Assembly: GCA_029783825.1 (NCBI GenBank)
Contig: JAREIK010014417.1
Coordinates: forward strand, 1,208,001-1,272,000
DNA from: Sapria himalayana
Lineage: Eukaryota; Streptophyta; Magnoliopsida; Malpighiales; Rafflesiaceae
DNA length: 64,000 bases
Direction of reading: 5' to 3'
The translations under genes and the position numbers were made by a program. The notes under the pieces were generated by a model, which saw only the letters and a program-made list of their open reading frames with translations, was not told where the DNA came from and searched no databases. This document shows, in pieces, positions 48,265-59,643 of the stretch; positions within the stretch are counted from its first letter, which is position 1, and each line of letters opens with the position of its first letter.

Positions 48265-48830
48265 ATTTAATTTGATACTCGTAGCTAGATTAGAGGTGTC
48301 AACCGGGCCGGGCCGGCCCGGCCCGGCACGAGGCACGACACGGTTCGGTCGTGCCTGGGCCGGCCCGACACAGGAAAATTCCGTGCCCGGGCCCGTGCTG
48401 TGCCATGCCTGGCCTGTGCCGTGCCTGACCCGGCACGGTTCGGCCCGTGGCACGGCACACCGGCACGGGTTCGTCCCGTGTCGGGTGTCCCTTGAGCCCG
48501 ACCCCGCGATGGCCCCTCCCGCAAAAAAGACCACGAGTCGGGTCTGATTCGACCAAACCCGTGGTCCCCTGAATCCCAAACCATACGGACAGACCAGCCC
48601 GAGCGGGCCAGGCAAGGCACGGCACGGCCCGCCGTGCCTGCTGGCCGTGCCGGGCCCGGCACGTAGGCACGCTCGTGCTCAAAAAAATGGGCTGGGCCGG
48701 CCCAGCCAGGCCCGTTTGACACCTCTAAGCTAGATGATTAAAGATGTTATTTTAAAGTTAGAGATTGTGGGTTCAAACCCCATTGTCACTTTCTGTAGTT
48801 GTCTCATGGTTGCATTGCTTTTGTAATTTA
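48265..48830 (+). repeat. SINE-like sequence interrupted in its A box
   Basis: With the hAT insert and one 8-bp duplication removed, the sequence reads TAGCTAGATGATTAAAG, which fits a pol III A box. About 48 bp after the start of that box comes GGTTCAAACCC at 48770-48780, a B box. The split falls inside the A box. Confidence 0.5.
48291..48727. mobile_element. Non-autonomous hAT derivative, 437 bp, perfect target duplication
   Basis: The termini are TAGAGGTGTCAA and TTTGACACCTCTA, with a perfect 8-bp duplication AGCTAGAT at 48283-48290 and 48728-48735. The ends are GC-rich (GGGCCGGGCCGGCCCGGCCC). The middle has ACGAGTCGGGTCTG and CCCTGAATCCC, resembling the 54.85-54.93 kb part of the coding hAT, so this is a deletion derivative of that element. 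Long open frames in it are GC artefacts. Confidence 0.95.
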
Positions 48831-48930
48831 AAAGTCTTTTATTATTTTTTCTTTTATTTTTCAAATTTATTGATGTGTCGCATGTGGGCAAATTTTGGTT
48901 TCGCATTTTAGGTGCACCAAAACTTGTATG

Positions 48931-49556
48931 TTTTAGTTCGCTTTTTTTTTAAAAAAAAAACAATATCAATTTTTAATTATTTTGCATATGTTACATCAAA
49001 ACGCAAATCTCTCAATAAGAAATAAGAAAGGGTGGTTGTGAGTTTTTTTTTTTTTTTTGATAGTATTGTGGTTAACTTTTAAGTGTTATTATTCTCCCCC
49101 AAGCCCTTCAATGTAGTTATGGTTTACTTTTATTTTTTGATTAATTTGACATAAATTAAATTATTTTTGTTTTGTTATTTTTAATTGCTATGAATTTTAT
49201 GTTTTGTTTCACATATTATCATGTACCATGAACACATATATGAATTTTATTTTATTAAATTAATATCTTTAAAATATTTATTTAAAATGTTATGTATGAA
49301 TTGGTGCATAAGTGTGAGGGTAAAAATGTCATTTATTTATTTATTTATTCTTTTCTCTATTTTACTTCACTTTTGATTATGTAATTAATATGATAGCACA
49401 GTGTGTCACGAACTTAGTCTAGGTGGTGGTGTGACATATGTCTCATTGGAAGATTTTTAAAAACTATGTAGTTTCAATTTTTTTTTCTCTCTCGATTACT
49501 TTTCAACTTCTTTTTGAAAGCAAAATTGTCAAAATTTTTTTATTAATAGAAAACTT
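48931..49556. other. No gene; probable decayed 5' LTR of copia 5 at its right end
   Basis: T- and A-runs, then CTCTCTCTCGATTAC and a sequence ending AACTTCAACA just before a primer-binding-like motif at 49560. An LTR is inferred from position only, since no partner was found. Confidence 0.35.
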
Positions 49557-52510
49557 CAACATTCGATATTAGAACATGTGATATAGTCATATAAAAGCCC
49601 AAGAGTGCTCATCATCTTCTTCTTCCTCCAATGCACATAGTTCTTTTTTGAATTTATATTAGGGTCCTTGAAATCTTTCTTATGGTAATGATACTCGATT
49701 TGTAGATTTAAATTGAAAAAGAGCACGACATTAAGAAATCAACAAAGATCTATACGGTCTAAAAGAATAATGTTATATCTTGAGTATATCTAAGTCTCAC
49801 AGTTAATAAATTTCTCTACTAGCCTTAATTCTACCTCGATTCTATGTTTTGAGAGAGAAAATTATAAGTTCTAGAGAGTGAAAATTAAAACAGTCTTAGT
49901 ATTACAACATGTTTGGGAGTTTGTCAGAGATGAGTTTACAAAATCACAAGACTTCTCATCTCTAAAAGATACATAAAAAATTTGGGTGGAGGAATTGAAG
50001 AAAATGGGTAATAATTCCTTTCTATTTATCCATCAAGGAGTAAGCAATAGCATCTTACCCAAAAAAAATATGTTCTATTAAAGCTAAAGGAATCAATGAT
50101 CTACTACAAAAAGAGTTTCGTGAAGATAAAAGAATTTGAAACATCAAGCTTGAATCCCTCAGAAAAGACCTTTAAAACTTGAAGATGAAAGAATCATAAG
50201 TATTGGGTGATTTCTCTATAAAGTTTAGTGAAATAGTCAACCTTTAAAAAATACATGATATAGAGTTTCAAAGAAAATACCAATAGAAAAATTACTTATT
50301 TGTCCCACTAATAAGTATGACCCAATAGTGCTAGTTATTAAAGAAACAAATGACTCGACTGAACTTAGTTTACATAAGCTTTTAAGCTCACTTAAGTCGT
50401 GTGAACAAAGACTACTAAGACATTCAAAGAGTTCATAAGGAGCTGCCTTCTAGTCCAAGCTTCATATTATTCCAATAATTGTCTGACTCATGAAAAAATC
50501 AAACAAGGAAACTAGAGATCATTCATAAATTATAAACTAGGGAGATAAGGAGGAAGAGAAAGACAAAGAACTACTAGAAACAAAATGTCTTCTGTTGTGG
50601 ATGATTATTCCTCTTACACTTGTAACATATGTAAGAAGAATAACCACTCCGAGAAGAATTGTTGGTATAAGACAATGAAATAATGTTTTAATTTCAAGAA
50701 TTTGGATAGTTATCAAAAGATTGTAGACACAAAGATCTTCAACATGCAAGCAGCACAGAAGAAAAGCCTAATGAAGAAAGTTTATTATGTCTCGACCACT
50801 TCTATTCAACAAAATTCCACTTTGTGGTTTCTAGATATTGGGTGCATCAATCACATGACTAAAAATAAAACTCTATTTGTGAACTTGCATTCCATTATTA
50901 TTTGATAGGTGAAGATGAGAAATGGAGAACTTGTAGTTGTCAATAGTAAAGGGAAAGTCAAAGTGTATACACCTACTAGAGTAAAAGTTATTGATGAGGT
51001 ATCGTGATTCCTGAACTAGAACAAAACCTATTGAGAACAGTCCAAATAATTTAGAGGAGTTATAAACTAGTATTCGAAAAGAACACATATTAAATTTTAT
51101 ATGATAAATAATCAAGAAGTGTTCTTTAGAAATTAGAGATTCCATAAACAAGAGGTTTTCTCTTGATCTCAACTCTAAATTGGTTCTGCATTGAAATTGA
51201 AGATGCAAGAAGTAGAATAGTTAAGTCTCTGACCTAGAAAAATAGATAATCTAAATTATAAAAGCTTGAAGCTTCTTAGTCAATGAAATATGGTAGCTAG
51301 GTTGCCTTCTAATATTAAATTGTCTAGTACATTATGTGGTAAGTGTGCAGAGGGAGTTGCAAAAGAGGTCCTCTTTTGCTCTTGACTTGATTCATACAGA
51401 TATTTGTAGACCAATATTTCTCTCATCCATTGCAAACAATAACTATTTCATACTATTTATAGATGATCATTCAAGAATCATCTAATTCTACTTCATGCAG
51501 CACAAATCAAAAGTCTTCTTCGTGTTTATGAAATTCCAGAACTTAGTTAAAAGACAATCAGAAAAGATTAAAAAAAACATTTATAAGTGATAGAGGGAAA
51601 GAGTTCCTCTCTAAATGGTTTTCCTTTTATTATGAAATTAAAGGCATTCAAAGATAACTCACAGCTTTTTACACTCCTAAATAAAATGTAATTGAGAGAA
51701 ATAACATATTAATTGTCAAGATGACCAAAATAATGATGATATAGAAGAATCTACCATAATACTCTTAGGGTGAAGTAGTTAACACTACTATTTATCTATT
51801 GAACAAAAGCTAAACTTCAACCATAAAGATTCTTACTCCCATTGAAGCCTAGAGCAGGCATGTTGTTCATCAATTGAGAGTATTTAGGAACTTGTGCTAC
51901 TTAAAAATACCCAGATAGAGAAGAAATAAGCTAGATATTGAAGCCAACAATGTATCCAAGTGATATGCATTCTTTAGTCATAAGGGTATAAACTGTATAC
52001 CCTTGAAGGAAACAAGTTTCAAGTAAGTAGAAATGTTTTGTTTGATAAAGACTCAAGTTGAAAATATAAACTCAACTACCTACATCTCTGCTTGTACATT
52101 CAAAGAAAATCCAAACTAAAGAAGAAATAACTTTACCTAAATCTAAAGTTATAGAAACCCGAGAGTAGTAACATTGAATCTAGAATCATCTTCTCTTTTT
52201 ATGAACAATTCTCTCATTCTTATATCTCCTCTTTTTATTTTTAAAGTTAAAATTAAAATATTAGAAAACATATATGAAAGATGCAACTTCATGGTTGAGA
52301 GCAATAGGGTTTTGAAAAATCTAGAGGACCATGATTAGGTAAGTGCTATTGAAAGGGCAATAGAAGTAATTGAAATAAATGTGACTTTTACAATGGTTAA
52401 AAAACTAGAGAATAGACAACATTGTGAGAGTAAAATGGATATTCAAAATTAAAAATTTATCTGATAGTAACAAATAGAGACTATCAAACTCTTATTGTTT
52501 GCTAGGCATC
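49557..52510 (+). pseudogene. Ty1-copia gag-pol relic 5
   Basis: ATTCGATATTAGAAC at 49560 resembles the TTGGTATCAGAGC primer-binding region. The gag end has an intact zinc knuckle, CNICKKNNHSEKNC (50621-50662). Protease reads LWFLDIGCINHMTKNKTLF (about 50824-50880), with the catalytic DSG changed to DIG. Integrase: DLIHTDICRPIFLSSIANNN (about 51385-51440), FILFIDDHSR, FISDRGKEFLSKWF, and a decayed ERN-type end. RT starts near 52340 (AIEVIEINVTFTMVKKLENR) and stops abruptly at about 52505, where hAT sequence on the other strand begins. Many stops and frameshifts. Confidence 0.88.
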
Positions 52511-53510
52511 CTAAGATATTTTAGTAAATTTCTTATTTTTTTAATGCGTGGGAAACAACATTCATTTCTGCTTGTGTTATCAGGTTAATAATAACATAAG
52601 CACCTAACATGAAAAATCTCATCTAATAGCTCATCTCTGATGGTCCTAAGAAATATATTAATAGTTATTTCATTGTTATATGCATTATCAAATATGATAT
52701 TGAAAATTTCATTGTGAATATCATAATCTCTAAAGATCATGGTCATACACTCATATATAGCAGTGCCATGATGAAGATAAAGAATCTCTGGAAATCCTAA
52801 ATTTTTTTATTAAGTTTCCATATTTAATCTACATAGTGAGCATTAAAGCAAATAAATGACGCATCATCGCAATAAGTCAAGATATCAGACATCACAGATA
52901 CCACTCTTTTATATTTCTCAAATTCATTAATTATTAAATATTTTTATAACTTAAAATATTTAATTATGTCATTTCGACATATGGACTTAGAAATCCTATG
53001 AAAAGTAGGCTGAAAATAGAATAGTATGATAATGCTTATCCTAGGATCCTCTAAAAATCTAATTGAAAGACTCATGATCATAATTAGTTTGATCATGTTT
53101 TTCCTCAATAAATCATTGTGATATATAAATATTGTCAAAGAAGCTAAACTAAATCTCCAACTTTAAAACCCTCACCACTCATGCTCAGTTGAGTTTGTCT
53201 AGGATCTAATGTATCATATTTTTTGATATATTGATCAACATTTTTAGGAAGTTTGTGCCACCCACACTTTTACTAATATATTTTTAGATAATATATATAT
53301 TGTGCTGATTCTTCATTGACACACCTAAAATTTTTATTTTTTATAATCTTAATGTGAGTCCAAACAATTGAAGTTTTTCTTATTTTTAATTTTTTAGGCA
53401 TCTAAGTTTGGGTCAATGGCATGAGAGAAATATTAGTTTCGGCCCCAAACCTTTTCGTATGGCTATCATTATTATTCATACCTAAATCAATATTAATTTC
53501 ATTAACATTA
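52500..53510 (-). pseudogene. hAT transposase relic (minus strand)
   Basis: The minus-strand translation follows the transposase at 55.4 kb. KTSIVWTHIKIIKNKNFRC (about 53370-53310, BED-finger start) is followed by DTLDPRQTQLSMSGEGFKVG (about 53215) and LIMIMSLSIRFLEDPRISII. Next come PTFHRISKSICRNDIIKYF, LTYCDDASFICFNAHYVD (about 52878-52825), FRDYDIHNEIFNIIFDNA (about 52735) and IKKIRNLLKYLRMP (about 52530). The zinc-finger middle is eroded and stops are frequent. The C-terminal half with the dimerisation domain is missing; the break falls at the junction with copia 5. Confidence 0.88.
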
Positions 53511-53559
53511 AATTCACTATTAGGTATTAGTTACTTTTTTAGTTTATGTTTTAAAATAA

Positions 53560-53735
53560 TTAACTAATATTTTAAGATACATTTAAACTATCACTAATGC
53601 ACTAGATCTCATAAGAACTCTATGGTTAAATGTTCTTGGTCGTGATTACTACTGAGACGATTATCAATCTGGAAATTTGTCATATACATCTACCCTGAGA
53701 TTGATAAGGGGGATTGGGGTGAGAGTAAAAAAATT
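53560..53735 (-). repeat. Dispersed repeat D, copy 3 (minus strand)
   Basis: On the minus strand it reads CACCCCAATCCCCCTTATC, CAGGGTAGATGTATATGA, ATCGTCTCAGTAGTAATCAC, TTCTTATGAGAT and AGTGATAGTTTAAA. This is the same order as copies at 16.3, 18.8 and 58.3 kb. Confidence 0.75.
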
Positions 53736-53962
53736 AAAAAAAAGTAACTAATATTTATAAACAAATAAAAAAAATACTCAAATTCTAGTACCATTAGCTA
53801 TTAGTGCAACTATAACTAAAAGCACTATTTCATTCCAATTTCTATCTTCTCAAGGGTAGAGCTGCAATCCTACAGAGAGAGAGAGAGAGAGATAATTAGA
53901 TAACAAAAAAACTCTAAATTATAATTTGAGAATGAGAAATGTGGACAGTAATAGAGAGCATT

Positions 53963-54029
53963 GAGTAGAGGAGAGGAGAGCATAGAATAGAGGAGATGAG
54001 TGCATAGAGTAGAGGAGAGGAGAGACATA
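53963..54029 (+). repeat. 22-bp minisatellite, three copies
   Basis: The unit GAGTAGAGGAGAGGAGAGCATA is present three times head to tail (53963, 53985, 54007) with few differences. A GA run precedes it at 53875-53891. Confidence 0.85.
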
Positions 54030-54569
54030 TAAAACTAAGAATGAAAAACTATAAATACTTAATATATATTTATAGATTTTTTTATTAAAATATTGTATTT
54101 TAAATAGTTTGTTTGATTATTATTTTTTTGATTTTTTTTTGATCTTTTTAATATATGAATGGGTAGAAACATGACAGTCATTGTATTTCTGCTCCTAGCA
54201 ATTGGAATGAATTCCAATGGCTAGCATCTTATGATTATGATATTTACTTTTTTAAAATGCAAGTACTTGACAGTGATAATGATCACTATCATTGTTAAGC
54301 ATATGTGTGCGTTCACCCAATGCTTGGGGCAACATAGTCATTGGAAAAAAATATCCAAAATGGCCAATTCGCCACATCAACATGGTGGATCAGGTTTAGT
54401 TTAAAAAATCTATTACATGGATGTGACCCTGTGGTGGATAAAATTTAATTTTATTAAAAAAACCTATTTTTTTAAATGGGTTCGGGTTCAGACAGGTCAC
54501 ATTTATCTGGTTACCTGGTTGTCTGTGACCCATGACCCATTCTTGGGATCTGATCCTGAGTCATAGTCA
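54030..54569. other. Left flank of the hAT element; no gene
   Basis: AT-rich, then moderately GC-rich from 54480. An imperfect inverted pair, CAATTGGAATGAATTCCAATG, lies near 54197. Nothing else supported. Confidence 0.4.
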
Positions 54570-55415
54570 TAGAGGTGTCAAACGTGCCGGGCCGGCCCGG
54601 CCCTGCACGAGGCACGGCAAGGTTTGGCCGTGCATGGGCCGGCCCGGCACGTTCTTAAACCGTGCCCGGGTTAAGATCTTCGCGTGCCGTGCCATGCCTG
54701 GCACGAGCCGTGTCGTGCCTGGCCCGGCACGGGTCCATCCCATGCCGATTCACTCAGGCACGAGTGGCACTGGCGGCGTGCCGTGGCGTGAGTCGTGAGT
54801 CACGACTCACGCCTTGTGACCCATCCCGCCAAGCTGCCCCCCCCCCCCCCCCCGGTAAAAATACCGCGGGTCGGGTCCAAACAGACCCGACCCGCGGTCT
54901 TTTCTGCCGAAACCCGATTCCCGACGCCCATAGACCCGATCCGAGCAATTCCAACGGCAAAAAAAAAAATTTCAAACTTGAGCGATTTTCAGCCCTTGGA
55001 TTCACCTCCAACGGCTAGGGGGTAGAATCCAACAGTCCTCGTGATTCTGCCCCTTAAAAATAGTAAAAAAATTCAAAAAATTAATAAAAAAATATCTTTT
55101 TTTATTAAAAAAAACAATCTTTAGCCTATAAATTCTACCCCCCTCCCTATAACATTTATGTTTTTCAAAAACATAAAACCTCTCAATACTTTCTCTCTCT
55201 TACATAAACCGTGCATCTCTCTCTCGGGCCTCGTGATTTTGATTTCGGCTTCGATTTTCGTGAAACTCAACTTGAGTTTTGAACATCAGAGCTTCCTGCG
55301 GTGCACCTTGCACGTGACTGACCTCATTGCTTTTACCGGGTAATATATTTTATGTTTTTTTGTACTTTCTCTCTCTAAAGCTTCTCTCTCTAGAAAAACT
55401 TACGAAAAATAAAAA

Positions 55416-57466
55416 ATGACAAATACACCTAACACGTATTTAAATTTGGAAAATGAAAATGTTAGTGTTAGACAGACGTCTGTGGCTCCTGAAACTTTGG
55501 TTTCTCCTGTCGTCTCAGCCCAAAGTTCTAAAAAACAAAAAACTAGGAGGACTTCTGCAGTTTGGACACATTTTAAAATCATAACACAAGTAGATGTTAG
55601 GGGTGAGAAACATGAAATGGCACAGTGCAAATATTGTATGAGACTTTTAACATGCAAGAGTACATGTGGGACTGGGCACCTCAAGAGGCATGCTGAAATA
55701 TGCTCCAAAAAACATGGACCCTTAGATCCTAGGCAAACCCAACTTGGCACTACATTTTTTGAGACTGGATCGAGTTCAGTCTCAAAGTTTACTCCCTTCG
55801 TATACTCCAGCGAGTTGGGTAGGGACGGCATGGCCAGGCTCATCACATTGATGGGTCTTCCGATCAAATTTTCGGAAGATCCGAGGGTAGTGCGCATCAA
55901 GCAGACTTATTTTTAGCCATCCTATCGTAGGATTCCTAGGTCCACATCTAGGAGTGACATACTAAAGATATATAAGTTAGAAAAACAAAAAATAATTAAG
56001 GAATTTTTGGCATTTAGTGGAGTGGTGTCCTTGACGTCCGATATATGGACATGTCACGATGATTCTTCTTATGCATGTCTCACGAGTCATTATGTAGATT
56101 CTAACTGGACAATCAATAAACAAATATTAGGATTCACTGAGATTCTTCATCCTCATGATGGCCCGGCCATTTTTGAGTGTATGATGAAAATATTTAGGGA
56201 ATATAAAATTCAAAATAAAATTTTTAGTGTCACTTTCGATAATGCTGCGAATAATGGAGTAGCGATCAATATGTTTGTTAGGAATATTAGAGACGCACCT
56301 TTAGGAGAGATCTTTCATGTCAGATACATGTGTCATGTTATTAACCTGATAGTTCAAGCGGGTATGAAGGTCTGTTCCCCCGCGTTGGAAAATATACGCA
56401 ATGCACTCAAGTATATTCGCACTCCTCGTAGACTACAAGAGTTTGGTAATCTCTGTTTGTCTGCGAATCTTAAGAAGAAGAAATTCCAATCAGATGTGAG
56501 ACATCGTTGGAATTACACGTACCTGATGTTGGAATCATGTGTTGGATACGAACACGTGATATCCGACTACGTCAATAGTAAGAGTGACGAACTTATTTTT
56601 GACGACACTGACTAGGCTTCAGGAATTCATTTATGAAATTCCTGAAGATATTTTATGACACGACGAACATGTGTTCGTCGGTTTATACGCCCACCACTTG
56701 CATTGCACTCCGTTGCATATGCAACATTAGTAGCATGTTTAGGAAGTATCGAGCTGACTCGACGCTTAGCCATATGGTTGCAGAGATGGAGACCAAGTAC
56801 CTGAAGTACTGGTCCACCATTCCATCTCTTTATTGCCTCGCAGCATGCATGGACCCTAGGGCTAAGGTGGAAGGGGTTGAAAACACCCTGACTTTCATTT
56901 CCTCGTGCATGAACTTGGAAGAGTCACCTGAAGGGTTCATTTACGAGAAGTTGACAGACCTGTTCACATACTACGATACTAGGTATGGTGGTGGTGGTGG
57001 TGAGACTGTGATTACGGACACTGATACCTTGTTCGGAGATAACGATTATTCCATTAACCTAGCGAGGGGGAAACGTAGGGGTGGACCATCACATAGGAGC
57101 GAGCTATCTCGGTACTTAGATACCGATTACTGCTCAATCCTATCACCTTCTGATAATAAGAATCCTGATTTATTACAGTGGTGGAAATCATATGAGCCCA
57201 CCTATCCCGTGCTATCTAGGATGGCACGGGATCTACTGACTCCTCCGGTGTCGAGCGCAGCATCGGAGTCTGCTTTTTCTGTTGCAGTGAACGTGATTTC
57301 GGATAGGAGATCGAGATTACGTCCAGATATGGTTGAGGCCTTGGCATGTTTGAAGGATTGGGAGGAATCGAGATTTAGCATCAGTGATCGTGTTGAAGCT
57401 GGGACTGTGACACACTGCAGTCGCATCCACATCCACTACGATGGCGGAGGAGCTAATTGCCGATGA
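55416..57466 (+). pseudogene. hAT transposase with one stop and one frameshift
   Basis: Cut-and-paste transposase of the Ac/Tam3 (RICESLEEPER-like) group. Part 1 (55416-55916) has a BED zinc finger at residues 44-98 with W50, C71, C74, H88 and H92. A TAG at 55914 ends it, but the same frame resumes (PSYRRIPRSTSRSDI) and runs to a stop at 56613. Part 3 (56633-57466) is in another frame. Catalytic triad candidates are all present: Asp in LTSDIWTC (56040), Asp in VTFDNAANN (56238) and Glu in AASESAFS (57266). The C-terminal dimerisation domain is PVLSRMARDLLTPPVSSAAS followed by RRSRLRPDMVEALACLKDW. With only two obvious lesions, it is much younger than the other two transposase relics in the window. 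As it stands it would not give a full protein. Confidence 0.93.
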
Positions 57467-57990
57467 TGATGATCCATATGATACTGATCTTGATGTTACG
57501 GCTGATGATTCTCATTATATGCTGCTTGACGATTGATGCTCATCTACTCTTTTTTTTTTTGATGTTTTTTTATTTATTTTATTTATACACTTTGTTTGTA
57601 CTTTGTACCATACGTTGTGTTGAAACTTATACTTGTTTTGTTCGGACTATTGGTTTCAAAAGCATGATTGGTAATTTTTCATTTGTGTAGTTTAATTTTT
57701 TTTAAATTTTAATTTTTACTTACTTAATGTATTTATTTATTATTTGACGATTTAAATTTTATTTTAAAAATTAATAACTTTAAATTTTAATATATAATTA
57801 ATAAATTATAATAATAAAAAAAACTAAACTTAATTGAATTTGATAAAAAAAAAATTTCTAATATTTGTTTGTTTTATTTAATTTTAAATTTTATAATTTT
57901 TACAAAAAATTATATTTTTTAATTATTACTAATACTCTATACGGTTACTTAATCAAAAAATTTACAATAAAAAAAAATATTCTAATCTGC
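57467..57990 (+). other. hAT 3' non-coding segment
   Basis: The sequence after the transposase is T-rich with no ORF of note (the 57457-57690 frame is low complexity). It lies between the dimerisation domain and the GC-rich right end. Confidence 0.7.
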
Positions 57991-58261
57991 CATTAGCCCG
58001 TGAGGCCGTGACCGTGAGGCCTCATGAACCCCGGTTGACCCCGTCCCGCGTTGCGGCTCCCGCCTGCCCGGCCGTGCCGCCTGGCCTGTATGGCCAAGGC
58101 ATGCCCGAGCGGGCCCGGGACGGCACGGCACGGCCTTGCCATGCCTACGGGCCGTGCCGTGCCCGCCTATATACTAACCGTGCCGTGCCCGGCACGGTAA
58201 CACGATCGTGCTCGTGAAAAACGGGCCGTGCCGTGCCGGGCCGGCCCGTTTGACACCTCTA

Positions 58262-58430
58262 TGTCAATCCCCAATTTACCCTTTTCAATCATAGGGTAGA
58301 TGCATACGATAAACTTACATACTAGGCGATCATCTCAGTAGTGATCATAACCAAGCATGTTTAACTTTAGAATTCTTATGAGATTCAGTATATTAGTGAT
58401 GGTTTAAACACATTTAAAGTTAAGCTATAT
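58262..58430 (+). repeat. Dispersed repeat D, copy 4
   Basis: TCAATCCCCAATTTACCC, ATAGGGTAGATGCATACGAT, ATCATCTCAGTAGTGATCA, GAGATTCAGTATATTAGTGA and TGGTTTAAAC are in family order. It begins immediately at the right terminus of the hAT element, so the element may have landed in it. The matching left part of D is not seen on the other side. Confidence 0.75.
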
Positions 58431-59222
58431 ATAGGAAGTCACAAATTCGAATCCTAGGGAACGTGAAATGGGAGGCAAGGGAATAGGTCCTGACAAACGT
58501 AAAAAAACAAACATCCTAATTAGCAAAGCGGAAAATATGAGTATGATCAGTGAAAGGGGCCCAGCAATCAATTAACACTCGTGGACCACCTAGGGCCATA
58601 GGTTAAGCAGGGCCCACCATTTGTTACAGTTGTACGCTAAAATTTCTTTTGGAAAATCTCCAAGTGAAATTAAAAAAAAATGGCTCTTACAATGTTTTGT
58701 AAATTGTTATTATTTGTTGTTTTCTCGAGGAACATTTTTATCACTTTTAAAAAGCCAAATAGATTTGAAAATAATGTGGATTTTATTTAAAAAAATTATT
58801 TAATAAAAAAATGCATTATCAATTACATTTTTCATTATAGATTTTTTTTTCAATTATATAATAATAACAACCAATGAAAACTAAATCATTGCAAGAATTC
58901 TTACTAATTGCACATGACTCTTACTTTATATAATGAGGTGTGTAAGAAATCAATATTTTGACAGTTTTATCCTCAAAAATTATAAGAGCTTATGCTTAAT
59001 AAGCATCAAATTCGAGACCTGCTATCATTCTTCCATTAGCCATTATGTATGCATCAAATTTAGACATTCCTCTTCTTTTAGTTTATTGCATATACATTTA
59101 ATAGGTAGCCACCTAACCCAATAATTGTTCATTCTAATTTCAAAAATAACATCAAATAATAAAAATGAAATGTACTCCATTTTTAAAATGAGGCCTTATC
59201 TACATCCTAAAAAATTTAGATA
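58431..59222. other. No gene; a B-box-like site at 58443-58454
   Basis: AAATTCGAATCC at 58443 resembles a pol III B box, but no A box or tRNA fold is evident. The rest is AT-rich. Small frames at 58621-58803 and 58933-59124 lack recognisable domains. Confidence 0.4.
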
Positions 59223-59225
59223 TAT

Positions 59226-59306
59226 AGATCATACACACACACACACACACACATTCACACACACACACACACACATACATATATATACACACACACACCT
59301 ACATAC

Positions 59307-59337
<31 letters not shown>

Positions 59338-59341
59338 TACA

Positions 59342-59373
<32 letters not shown>

Positions 59374-59643
59374 TACATACATATATATATACACACACAC
59401 ACACACATATATATATATACACACAGACACATACATACATGTATATATATATACACACACACACATACCCACCCACACACACACACACCCACCCACCCAC
59501 CCACACCCACCCACCCACACCCACACACACACACACCCACCCACCCACCCACACCCACCCACCCACACCCACACACCCACCCACACATACCCACCCACCC
59601 ACACATACCCACCCACCCACACCCACCCACCCACACACACATT
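59226..59643. repeat. CA array grading into CCCA/CCCACA minisatellite
   Basis: (CA)n interspersed with TATATA occupies 59226-59465, then CCCACCCACCCACACC units occupy 59466-59640. From 59488 to 59502 four CCC tracts are separated by single A bases, and similar runs follow. On the minus strand this reads GGGTGGGTGGGTGGG, a textbook G-quadruplex motif. It lies on the 3' side of the MACPF exon, about 330 bp past its stop codon. Reading frames over it are His-Thr / Cys-Val artefacts. Confidence 0.95.

Larger units (their letters stand above)
48028..48930. repeat. Inverted-arm element FB4 carrying a SINE-like core split by hAT
   Basis: The arms at about 48028-48095 and 48865-48930 are inverted: TTTTTGTGCACTCAAAAT, TTTTACCC and TGTGACATGTC on the left match the complement of GATGTGTCGCATGTGGGCAAA and TTTTAGGTGCACCAAAA on the right. 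Arm identity is moderate. A hAT derivative occupies 48291-48727. Confidence 0.5.
54570..58261 (+). mobile_element. Full-length hAT transposon, 3.69 kb
   Basis: The left terminus is TAGAGGTGTCAAACGTGCCG and the right GGCCCGTTTGACACCTCTA. Both ends run into GC-rich arrays of GGCACGGC and GGCCGGCCCG words (54570-54910 and 58000-58255). These contrast sharply with the AT-rich middle and are shared with shorter derivatives in the window. A 16-base C run lies at 54839-54854, and a self-complementary GACCCGACCCGCGG / CCGCGGGTCGGGTC pair at 54865-54898. The transposase reading frame lies inside at 55416-57466. The flanks CATAGTCA and TGTCAATC do not form a clear 8-bp duplication, so one side may be rearranged or decayed. 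Confidence 0.92.

Noticed and set aside
48259..48722. GC-rich overlapping frames of 91-145 residues on both strands
   Set aside because: They lie within a 437-bp hAT derivative. All six frames are open because of GC-rich repeats, and no domain is present.
54570..58261. Clean 8-bp target duplication around the full-length hAT
   Set aside because: The flanks CATAGTCA and TGTCAATC agree only if gaps are allowed, so I do not claim it.
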